DNA of 64,000 bases, from positions 8,684,122 to 8,748,121 of the forward strand of contig LR990044.1 in NCBI GenBank assembly GCA_905147135.1. The letters run 5' to 3'. The notes beneath the pieces are model-generated. The model was not told the origin of the DNA and made no database searches. It was given only the letters and a program-made list of their open reading frames with translations. The position numbers and the translations under genes were made by a program. The stretch comes from Blastobasis lacticolella (taxonomy: Eukaryota > Arthropoda > Insecta > Lepidoptera > Blastobasidae). Shown piece after piece: positions 21,005 to 31,734 of this stretch; the first letter of the stretch is position 1, and each line of letters starts with the position of its first letter.

Positions 21005-22740
21005 TTCCTTATTATAGTGCCTTACATTGGCGGGGCCGCCACTAAGATTTGACTGCCAAGGGCAATAATGTCGATTAATTGCCAAGTATTTTTCGTATTT
21101 TTCTTCTTCACCTTTCCCGATCTTCAGCATCGTCACGCCATAGGCCTTTGGCTCTCGCATCCGACTTAGCGATGTCAACCCATCGCTTCCTGGGCCTCCC
21201 GCGGAATCTCTTTCCTGATACAGGCAGGTTTAGACTCCTGTTTTCCACGTATCGGTCCTTTGACTCGTTCGAATCGTGTGACGCCACGCATCCACCGCAG
21301 CATTTTCATTTCGTTTGCATGAAATTTGCGGACGTGAGTCGTCAGCGCCGGCCTAATCTCACAGCTATAGAGCATCACAGGCCTGATTATGCTCTTGTGC
21401 CTTGAGTTTGATCAGAATTTTAGGGTCGCAGGTGACTGCCGTGAGCTCCCGCCATTTGGCCCAAGCTTTAGAGATACAGGATTCGATATCAGGGCCTATA
21501 TCTCCGGTCTCGTGCAGCACGGATCCGATTATTTGAATTTATTTGTACTATTGACAGCTTTGTTCGCCTTTACATCGCCGCGCGAGAGGGTATCAGGCCC
21601 CACCCCAGTAAATGAGGAAAATAGGAATTTCCCATTTTTGGGAAATTTCTATTTTCCTTGTTCATTTTTCGGCGGATTTTCGAGGTGACGTGTACTGTTC
21701 GTCCGAGTTTGAGGATGAATGGAGAGCTCGGAGCTTAGTAGTTGGAAGTTTCGCCCTTTGCGATTCAATCAAAGCCTCGACTACCTCCACGTACTCCAGG
21801 CTTTTACTTCTTAAAGTCCATTACTTAATAGACGGCTCGCAACGTTCTGCAGCAGGCCGTCTACTACTTACTCGGACTTGGTGCTGTGTTGTTAGGCTTT
21901 CCCGCTGAATTACCGTACAGTTTTACATGGCCGATATCACGTCTTCAGATCAGTGGGTAGTCGATTTGTGATTGCGGGCCACTTTTGTACATGATAAGAT
22001 GTTGGGGCTCTTTTTTAAAAAATGTGTTGACCATAAAATGTGTTCGGAGAATTTTATCGTTTACTGTTTGACTGATTGTAGCCAAATCCTCCGTTAACCC
22101 GCTTAAACTCCTGGCTCCTCTGGCCTCCGTGGCCGTTGAGGTCTGCATCAATCACGATTTGTTCAGAGGATGTTATACGTCGCAGGGTGTCTATGACGCT
22201 ATTCCAGAAGCCAGTATATAATATTCGGTCCAGAGGAGCATATGCGCTGGTGAGGTTAGATGCTGATCCTTCTATCAGTGCGTTAATCATTATTTAATGC
22301 GTAACACAACAAACAATCCGGAATTCCTCGCATACCACTATGCTGACCCCATTCCTCCCTTTTGGCGATCCCGTGTATGCTAACTTGTAACCCTCCCCTA
22401 TGTCCCTGGACTTCGTGCCTTGCCACCTAAGTTCTTGGATGAACACCATCTCCTTCAACTAGTTTTTTTAACCCTGCCCGCGCTTGGCAGGGTAGCCCTT
22501 GCGAATTTGTCACAGGTTTAGTGCGATGTACTTGCGCGTCGTTATTCTGCGGCGCCCTATCTTTGAGTACAATCCCATGAGTACTTCCTGCCATGTTAAA
22601 ATTTGTGCGTTGTTTGGCTTTTTACGTGCCGCGACTTCCGTCTGCCCAGCACAACCCGTTAGGGAAAAGCCGATTTCACTGGAGCCTCGTCCCTCTGTCC
22701 ACTAGCAGGTGAGGTTGCCTTGGGCCCTTAAAATGGAGGT
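21005..22740 (-). pseudogene. RTE-like LINE relic upstream of copy A
   Basis: The minus strand carries, in broken frames, an endonuclease (SAYAPLDRILYTGFWNSV, DADLNGHGGQRSQEFKRVNGGFGY, VNTFFKKEPQHLI.YKSGP, SQIDYPLI) near 22290-21945. The C-terminal RT tail (VMLYSCEIRPALTTHVRKFHANEMKMLRWMRGV) is at 21380-21180. Most of the RT between them is missing. The same relic lies at 31735-33420, so it predates the duplication. It ends only about 120 bases upstream of the copy A start codon, so it may overlap the gene's 5' region. Confidence 0.8.
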
Positions 22741-22780
22741 TGCGCCGTATAATCTCTTCTTACACAATTTTATTATTTTA

Positions 22781-22784
22781 CAGA
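22781..22784 (+). promoter_or_regulatory. Candidate 5' UTR splice acceptor, copy A
   Basis: A T-rich run ending in 'ttttacag' lies about 75 bases upstream of the start codon. The matching place in copy B (near 33455) reads 'ttttatag'. This may be the acceptor of an upstream non-coding first exon. No donor could be assigned, so it is an inference. Confidence 0.3.
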
Positions 22785-22857
22785 TTACACGAATTTAATA
22801 GATATCTCCGAGATATAGCTCCGCCAAGATAAGGCATATTTCGTAAATAAAACTTAA

Positions 22858-25800
22858 ATGCAAGATAACATTATAACAGTCGTGATAGAAACAACAGAGA
22901 AGTTTGCCGAAATGAATCGAATAGTAAGACCCAACGATGCCGTGCATTTCTACATGAGCGAACTGACTCATCGCTTAGTGACAGAATCTGGGCGTCCGTC
23001 AGACAGATTTCACTTGGGAAAGCTTATACTGCAGGGGCTCAGAGACGCACCGGATTTAATATTACAGGTACTACCAATACAAAAACTTCTAGTTATGGTT
23101 TGTAATTGTATGCACTTTTTTATTTGCTACGTTGAGCTATTTGCTACGGAAGTTGCGAGCTGTCAGCGTAACCGCAAAAGTGAATCTAATACCCCTCGTG
23201 ATTCGTCCGTGATTCTAGTGTTGCCCACGCGAAGATTCGAAAGAACGTTTCTCGCTCGTACGATTCGGATGTGGAACAGTGTTTCATGACGTGACATGAT
23301 TCGTTCATGAGGTATAATACAGGTCTCCTTAGAGACAGGAAACGCATTGGTAGCACCCCTAGTGTTGTCCATAAGCGGCGGTGAACACTTTCCATCGGTA
23401 GCCCGCATGCCTATTTGTCATTCATTCATTCTTGTGTTATTGATAATTGTTAATTACAAGTCAATTACAGTATAAGTATCAAGCTATGAAGCTGTCTGCC
23501 GTATTACATTGGCGGGTTTACTACAATATTTGATTGAGACAGAAAACGTCAAAGTCAAGTCCAGAATGTTTCGGCAATTGGACAATGTGATATACCTATT
23601 TAAAATTACATAATTGCATTACTGTCTATGTCTCTAATATTTCTATTAGATCCGCACCTAATATTAATCAATTATTGGTTTCATTTAGATCGACGGCGCC
23701 ACTGGTGCGCGCGAGAGCAGCGCGTCGGTGCTGCGGCGCAGCGTGCGGTGCGCGCGCGCACTACGAGCGCGGGGGCTGCGACGCGGGGATGTAATGGTGA
23801 TCATGGCGCCAAGCTACCTAGACCTCTGCATACCCTACTATGCTGCGCTCTATCTAGGTCTGGCCATAGCGCCCGTTGACTGGAAATTGACTATCGGTGA
23901 GTAATTGGGTACTTCCGCATTTGGTCAAGGCGCATTAACGAAACTGCACTGCAATTTTTCCTGGCGATGCTACATAATGCGATATTTCTTATACGATTTT
24001 GTATATCTATAGGTATCTAAATTTTCTATACAAAGTATAAATTAAAGCTGCCTTCTTCGTCTGTTTGTCTGTGTATATGTATTTCCAACCATCGCGTTTT
24101 CACCATCAGTTAGATAATATTTACTCAAAAGTCTACATATATAATACATGTATTTATAGTATGGACAAGCTGAGAAAACCCATGCGAAGCCAGGGCAGGT
24201 CGTTAGCAAACAATAATTCACGCTTTACCTCACTGCAGTGATGTTTCAATGTGTATGGTCCTGTGGTATGGAAGGTCTACCATTAAAATATTGTTTTCAA
24301 TAAAATGTGATTATATTTTAGTGGAATTGCAACATTTCTTCTCAATTAATAGACCAAAAGTTATATTCTGCGAAAGCAATAAAGTAACAGACGTGCAAAA
24401 GGTCTTGGAGACGTTGAAACTCGATGCTGATATCCTTGCATTCGATCAAACTGACGATAAAATTTCGAGTTTCCAGCAGTTTCTACAAATACATGGCAAT
24501 GACGAGTCAGTCGATAATTTCAAGTGAGTAATTTTATTTTTTATATTAATTTAATTTATCAACAGATTTACATAAAATGTTGACCCAATAACAGGAAAAC
24601 CTTACATGCACTATTATAAATCGTGCTTATAACGTACTAATCTATTATATTAAAATATATAATGAGACTTTAGTTGTATAAACTTATAGACTAATATAAT
24701 AATTACTAATTGACTTAGATCTTTTTCGACAACATACAGTCCATATACCGCACCCAAATCACAAATCCCTCACAGGTAGGCAGAAACCATCCAGTGTTAC
24801 AAGCTATCGTCTCGCCACGCTAGCGCCTCTTTTGCCTCTGCCCTTTTTGGAGGTCATTTATCAGTAAATGTCCTGTTAGGACGCCCTATGCTGAATTTTC
24901 ATTTTCATTCGAACGAAGAATCCTAGTCACAAATAAGAAACACAAAATCTATATTAATAATCTATAAAATTGAAGCCATTCTCTGGAAACGTAATGCAAT
25001 GTATGAAATGAACAATATCTTTAATATTTTACACTTACAATTTAGGATTGGAGGATTATGTGCACATAGTCTTAAGTTTGTACATATTGTAGTGTAACTG
25101 TAATTAATAAAAAATTCTCATCTTACTCAAAAAATAAATGCTCTACTAAACAGAATGTCAGAATTCGGCATAAAAAAATGCATTTCTGCATTACTCGAAT
25201 CCATTCATGAAGAGGCTTGGTCCACGTTTCGACTGATGAGAACAAAAGTAACCAACACCAAAAAAACCAACCATCATCTTTGTTTTTCCAGGGCTGAAGA
25301 TTTTGATACAGAAGATACAATAGCATTCCTTGTACCCACCAGCGGCACAACAGGCCTTTCCAAGTTAATTTCATGCTGCCACAAAAGTATAGTCATCTCT
25401 GGAATTTACTATTTGTAAGTTGTGTTGTTGTTTGACTGGGTTTCATTTCGATGAGAGTACTGAGGTGCATTTATAGAAGTTTTATTCATAAAACAAATAT
25501 TTGTTTATAATTGTGAGGATGCGGTGTTTAAAATCAGTATATACGCCCAATACGGTCAATAAGGCCCTGCGTGCTAATTCTATTTTATCAGTAACTAGTG
25601 CTTCCACAAACTACAGGCGATACACATTCCTACGGTTCGCTTGTAATTTTTTCAATGGGTTGTGCAAGAAGAGCGACATTGACTTATTTAACACTAAATT
25701 TGAAACAGGGAGGCGGTGGTTGACTCGGTCTGTCTTTGACGGTACCCCCTGAGTTGTTACCACCGAAGTAAGAATATTTATTATTTTATTGGCAAAATAG

Positions 25801-28800
25801 TTTGTGAGAAATGGGGAGTAATACACGGGTGCGAATGCCGAACGCACGAATAACGATAGCGCGATGACGATTGCCCGAAAGCTTGAATGCGCGATGGTTC
25901 ATTTGTGCGAAAAATAAATTCCGCGAAAGCTTCAAAGAGCGAACGTTCAGTTGTGCGACAATTCCATTGCGCGATAGCTTAAAATCGCAACGTTTTAATG
26001 TGTATTAATATGAATAACCACTTTTCGATTTCTTTAATATTTAATCGGTGTATTCGGATATACCGATATAGTTCGGATCTTTGTAACCATTCAACTTTTA
26101 CGCGGTAGGTACGCTATACATTTTTTCATTCGGGAATTATGTAGCTTACTATTAGCAAAAGAATTTTCAAAATATCTCCACTATTTTCGGAGATTACTCA
26201 CAATTACTTACAAACATACCCACTTCGTTGCTTTCTATAGTTGAAAGAATTTTTAATATCGTTTATTTGGTTTTGAATTTATCCAGTATAAACAAACCGA
26301 CAAGCCGTCTTTATAAATTAGTTTAGAATATTGCTTCGCGCAGCAGATAAATCGCTCGATTAAAACGTCGCGCTTTTAAGCTATCGCGCAATGGAATTGT
26401 CGCACAACTGAACGTTCGCTCTTTGAAGCTTTCGCGGAATTGATTTCTCGCACAAATGAACCATCACACATTCAAGCTTTCGGGCAATCGTCTTCGCGCT
26501 ATCGTTATTCGTGTTTATTTTTTTTTATATTATATTACTCCTGGGTTGTTGTCGGCAGCGTACAATGTACTCAATTGGGAATAATGTAAGCGTATGCTTC
26601 TTTCTTTTCTTTTCTTTTTTTGGAGACGCAATAATTTAATCTTGTATTCTGCTATCATATAATTGTAGTACAGTTTTACTTTTCTTTTATTTTTATTTTG
26701 TTGTTACTAGCGAGGACCTGTAGTTGACTTGTTGATTCTTATTATTATTATATTAAATAATATTTATTATGTTTATGTAGCTGTTGGTACTCTAATAAAT
26801 AAATAAATAAATATAAAACAGTAGGTATACGAAACGAAATGTCATCGAGGTATTCATTCCTTGTAATAATAATAACTGTTGAATAAAGGATTACAGGGCC
26901 GATAAATAATACACTGAGTAAAGTTTTTACTTAGCTTTACAGCTTGTATTTCATCAAAGGCCGCGGAAGGAAGTATAGTTCGGATCCTAGACCATAGACT
27001 AGAGAGAGAAGGTTGTGTGAGTGTTGCTATTAGGAGATTGGTATTTGTACAAGAATTTGTCTTTATTCCAAAAATAACAAACAAACTTACATTTACCTTT
27101 CTGTTTATTTCCTCATCGTGTAAGCTTTATAACTTTCTGTTTAACAGCTCAGTTTTCAACAACTTCCCGACACCTACAAACATGGCTTTAATCTTGTCCC
27201 CGTTACAATGGATGTCAGCTATAACCGCCATTAATTTCACGCCAATACTTCGAATGACAAGACTTCAAACTTCAATGGAATTCACTAAACAGCATAGTTA
27301 TGATCTTATTAATGCATACAAGGTAATATTTTCGTTGCAATCACACCATATGAACAATAGTAACTATTCTTAAACTGCCATGAGTCCCTTCTTGCGCCTC
27401 ACAGCACATGCTGAGTGGATACCATTTTTGCTGGCCGCCACGGCAGCGATAGTGGCATGTGATGCTATGTATTGTTTTAGATGTTTTAATTATTGATTAT
27501 TCCCTTGTCTGTAACTATAACTGTTATTGTATCGTGGTGTGCTATGTATAATAAACGTCTTTTTTTTTCGATCTTACTTATCTTAAAAAGTTTAACAATT
27601 CTTAATATATATAATATACACTTACAGCCGACTTTTACGCTGGTTAGTCCAACTTTTATGACCATGCTTACCAACAACAGCGACACATGTGACTTTACAT
27701 CTTTCCGGTGCATTTTCCTGGGTGGCAGTGCGGTGTCTATCGAGCTGATCGAAAAGCTGAAGGTAAAGCACTCTTCAGTGAGCAGTTTTCCAATAGGTAT
27801 CTAAAACATTCCTAACCACTCACTAGATGGCGCCCCGACAATTTTGATAATAGATAAATTGAAATAGGTTCTTAGCAAACAGGATATAAACACTGGGTAC
27901 GTTGTATTGGACAATATTATATTTGTCAATAGTTTTCAACCATTTTAGAGGTTGTAACAATAATGGAACATAGTGCCAACTTCTATAAATATTTCTTTTT
28001 ACATTTCGTTCAACTTTAACAGTTATGTTTATATTAATAAAAAAAATGTTTTTAAGTTTAATATTAGTTGGGTGCATGAAATCACTGCCACCATCATACA
28101 GATTATAAAAAGATTACCAAAATTGATGGAGCGCCATCTTTTGTGCTTTTTGAAACCAACTAACAATACCTACTGGAAAACTCCTCATTACCAAAGTTTG
28201 CGGCAAAAATCGATTTTAGGCAAATCTTTTGAATTACTGATTTCAAATAGAAATTAATGTAATAATGGTCACTGTTAGTAAAGCTTATGGTTAATCCTAA
28301 CTGTGGCAACGTATTGTGGTGCTCCACGCGGCTGGGTACTCAAGGAGAATGTTATAAGTTAGTACCTAGGTCTTTTACTTGTAACAACCTCATTTCTTTG
28401 TTAACATAGTAGGTAACGTAATCTTACCTACCGAAATCATCTTTAACAATGATTCAATATCAGTTCATCACCGGCCAAACAAGTTTGTTTTAAAACTTTT
28501 AGGCCAATCTAGCTTGCCTTAGTCTAGACCAGTTTATCCTGAAACATTAAGATTAAATAGCTGGGCCTGTAACATTTGTACTTTAACGACTGCGTCAAAA
28601 CAAAATGATTTGATCAACTTAATACAATTTCAGATTTTGGCACCTGATGCTACCGTTTTGAACGTATATGGAATGAGTGAACTATCTGGTTTTCTACTTG
28701 AGCCTACCTCGGACGTGACAGGGTCAAGTGGAAAACTATCTGGGCATCTTCAATATAGGGTAAGTTCTCCCGCCCAAAGGATCCGAATAACTAGTGATGA

Positions 28801-30515
28801 TGATAATAAATTATGATATGAGTAATATTATTTTTAACTCAGACGAAAACAGAAGGTGTTATAAATTTGACATATCTATCTGTATATCTGTGGCTCTGTC
28901 TATCTTTGTATCAGTGTGTCTATAACGAACAAGTGACAACCACGCGATCTGAGAACTTTCTATTCTAATATAGCTATAGAGAGTTTGTCTGCGTGGACAA
29001 AAGAATATAAAGAAATACGTATTTTTCAAAGACCACATACATCATAAGTACATCTGCGGTATAGAATATACAGCCAACTGCTCCTAATAATTTGATAATT
29101 TGATTTTGCAGCTAGTGGCTACAGATACGGGTAAAGATATTGTTAAGGCTAACGTGACAGGTGAATTATGGGTGAAAGGACCAGCAGTTATGAAGGTAGG
29201 TGAAAAATGGCTGATGATCATGAAATATATGCTGAATTAGGATGTTAAATGGTATTTATATTTACAGGGCTATTACAGGAACGAAGACGCTACTAAAGAA
29301 ACTATTAACAAAGATGGCTGGCTCAAAACTGGTGATCTGTTATATAGGGATGACTACTGGAACTTTTTCTTCGTTGAACGCTACAAGCTGTTACTCAAAT
29401 ACAGGAACCATCACGTAATTATACACCGATTTTGTATTATTAGACTAGCCAGGCATTTGGCCGCCATCTCACCTAGTGGTAAATGACGGTGCGGCCGGTG
29501 ATGAAGCCTGTCTAGGAACAGCCCATTCACTCTATTTTAATGTCGATGGCTGGGTTATGTATTTCCTTCCTACTTTCCTACTCCCCTCCTTTTTGACGAT
29601 TGAAAGAGATATTCAATGTGCTACTCAATTAATAAATTTGACTTTGACGTTTAATGGGGATTATAGTGTGGATTGACTATGTTAGAGGCAGATTGAAATT
29701 GGGTAATGTTCAAAATACACAACATATTTAGTCAGTCCGTCGTCAATAGATTTTCGAGCCGCTCTTGCAAAGATCAGCTGTTTCAGATATCTCCTTCGGA
29801 GATAGAAGAAGTAATCCGCGGACACCCGGCCGTGGAAGAGGTGGCGGTGGGCGGGCTCCCGGACCCGGAGTGCGGAGAGCTGCCTGTCGCTTGCGTTGTG
29901 CGCCGCCAAGGCAGCGGGGTCACCGCCCAAGAGATCAAGGACTTGGTTAAAGGTTCGAGATCACCTTCAATACTGAAACCCCTTATTCCTATCATCATCA
30001 CAGTTTCAGCAGAGGATGCCACACAGGTTCGCGTTTGTACCGTCTGCATTGAGGCTGCCTCTTATCAAAGATAATTTGCATCTTAGTCTTTGTCTAATAT
30101 TTTATTGTCCTTTATGTATTACTAGCTTTCGCTTCGTTGATGTGGAACTGCAATCACATTATCCACATTGTTCATTATAGTTCAGCTGAATATGCCATCT
30201 CCATGCTTGGAGATCACAGGGTAGAAACTAGAAATGCTCAACAGAAAATGCTGCCGCCTATTCTCTGTTCGCGAAGAGAAGGTCGCTAGCTTGTCTGCAT
30301 CTACGTTATTAGTCACCTTTAACGACACCCATTTCTTCCAGTAGGACACTCAAATAGCAATATAAAATAAATAAAACTTTTCATCAGGAACGCTGACGGA
30401 TACTAAGCAACTGAGAGGTGGTGTTATCTTCCTGGAACAATTGCCGCTAACACCGACAGGGAAAATAAATCGCATGCGCGTTAAAGAGTTGATACGCAAT
30501 ATGGCTAGAGAATAA
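22858..30515 (+). CDS. Luciferin 4-monooxygenase-like AMP-binding enzyme, copy A
   Basis: Eleven exons: 22858-23067, 23689-23896, 24322-24523, 25292-25414, 27148-27322, 27628-27762, 28634-28759, 29112-29195, 29268-29414, 29787-29952, 30388-30515. All have GT-AG borders, phases match, and the total is 567 codons plus stop. The family (ANL superfamily) activates a carboxylic acid with ATP and passes the acyl group to CoA or oxidises it. Motifs: FHLGKLILQGLRDAPD (exon 1); A3 loop TSGTTGLSK at 223-231; YGMSE at 363-367; GELWVKGP (exon 8); TGD at 442-444; VERYKLLLKYRNHH at 457-470; PTGKINR with the A10 lysine at 551. The loop has SK-L where family members usually have PKG. The C-terminus is MARE, with no peroxisomal SKL-type signal. 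Length fits insect luciferase-like proteins (about 540-560). The start could also be Met19. Substrate unknown. Confidence 0.92.
25815..26541. mobile_element. Foldback MITE in intron 4 of copy A
   Basis: A 727-bp element with roughly 160-bp inverted arms. Left-arm words 'gaataacgatagcgcg', 'aacgttcagttgtgcgacaa' and 'ttccattgcgcgatagctta' recur reverse-complemented in the right arm (26359-26513). The ends are ggagtaata and tattactcc, flanked by a 3-bp TGG duplication (25812-25814 and 26542-26544). Copy B has the uninterrupted site at 37645-37660. No coding capacity. The 3-bp duplication would fit a PIF/Harbinger-type transposase, but that is inference. Confidence 0.9.
27777..28189 (+). mobile_element. 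Foldback element in intron 6 of copy A
   Basis: About 413 bp, absent from intron 6 of copy B. The ends are inverted ('gagcagttttccaataggta' and 'tacctactggaaaactcctc'), and each arm also holds an 'agatggcgc/gcgccatct' motif. The same element, in the opposite orientation and very similar, sits at 47471-47889 in intron 1 of copy C. The 94-codon frame inside is incidental. Confidence 0.88.
29445..29540 (-). mobile_element. LINE tail fragment in intron 9 of copy A
   Basis: 'ccaggcatttggccgccatc', 'tcacctagtggtaaatgacg' and 'gcctgtctaggaacagccc' are the 3' end of the 8.7-12.2 kb LINE family in minus orientation. In copy B only the first 15 or so bases remain (near 39940); the rest was deleted there along with some flanking DNA. 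Confidence 0.8.
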
Positions 30516-30780
30516 GCAAGAAACAGTGCTAACAATGAATGTATTGGATAATAGAACTTTTAGAAAATAGAAATAATATACCGTCTACAGCGGAAGACCG
30601 TCCTCAACCTCGCTTCGCCAACGGTATTAGCAGACACAGCTACCGAGTGGCAGCTCTATCCAATATGTCCAACTGGTTGAACAGATAGTTGAACATCCTG
30701 CAGTAAAGGCGTTGTGGTGCTGAAGTTCAACTAGCCGCAAAGTACGAAAGCGTCATCTAACCAGGCTCGAATGTAGTACG

Positions 30781-30786
30781 AATAAA
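30781..30786 (+). promoter_or_regulatory. Polyadenylation signal, copy A
   Basis: AATAAA about 265 bases after the copy A stop codon; the same signal is at 42229-42234 after copy B. A second AATAAA-like cluster follows within 50 bases. Confidence 0.6.
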
Positions 30787-30952
30787 TATATATTAAGTAA
30801 TAATAAAAGCAGTTATTAATAAAAGCATTGTGTAAGAACTTTAAACTATTTTTATTTATTTATACCTCTTTGTGGTACTAAAGGACAGATAGAGTAAAAC
30901 AATAAAAGTATACACAGTATTTACTTATTTGAAATCAAATTATCCAGCGATA

Positions 30953-31444
30953 TGTATAGGTCGACAACTTAACTGGTGTATCGCCTTCGGTATGAGGGGG
31001 GCAGAATGGCTGACTTCATGTGATGTTTCGGGGCTGAGCGCGGGGGCGCGGGGCAGGGAGCACAAGGGACGGCTCGGCTTCGCCTCGTATGATAAACAGA
31101 CACTCATGTTTTAATACCCCTTTTTATATGACAGTTGCATAAACTACTATTTTAATTATAGAGTGGCGTGAAAAAATAGTACCCTTAAACGACTGTTTTA
31201 GAATATGTAATTGGAACTATGAGTGTAGATAAGAGTTGTATATTTTTAAAACAGTATCTTACAATATTCTTTAGTGTATCCACGTTTTTGCCTTTTTCTT
31301 GGGCAAAAGTTCTCCGTTTCGTATTTTTCAATAGATGCTATGTTTATATTTATTTCCTTTACAAGCTCAGACACTAATCGATAAAAGCCCAACGTCTTTT
31401 TGGATAGATTTTATGAATATGGTGGTGAAATCCTTAACCTACCT
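30953..31444. repeat. Linker between duplication units, with TIR-element end
   Basis: Starts with 'taggtcgacaacttaactgg' plus 'tgtatcgcc', the left end of the MITE family at 15516-15882, exactly where units A and B stop matching. A GC-rich part follows (31030-31085), but no right-hand TIR is visible, so the element is truncated or internally rearranged. The remainder is AT-rich with no gene. Confidence 0.7.
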
Positions 31445-31734
31445 TTATTTTGAACTTTTTCAATTAAAACAATTTATAATTAATAATTGGAGTTTATAGG
31501 ACTTGGTCACGTGGGTATTTCAGACTTTGGTCAGTTAAACTTTTGATCAAATGGCCTTTTGATAATTATTAAAAAATTTTTTTTTTTTCAAAATGCTAAG
31601 ATATTTTATTTAAAATAAAATCAATTTACTTAAAAAAAACACTGATTTCGTATTAGTCTATGAAACATTTAACAATGCTCATATCATGCAGAGACAAATA
31701 TAAACTACTTATCGTGTTAGTTACCAACGTATAT

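Larger units (their letters stand above)
20413..30952. repeat. Segmental duplication unit A
   Basis: Direct repeat of 31445-42403. Homology starts at 'ttattttgaactttt' (20413 and 31445), runs through an RTE-like LINE relic and the complete copy A gene, and ends just after 'gcgatatgta' (30952 and about 42403). Coding exons are near-identical and introns are alignable throughout. Unit-specific insertions and deletions account for the length difference. About 490 bases separate the units. Confidence 0.92.

Noticed and set aside
22858..30515. Calling copy A a true luciferase
   Set aside because: The A3 loop and hinge residues differ from luciferases and there is no peroxisomal signal; only membership in the adenylating enzyme family is supported.
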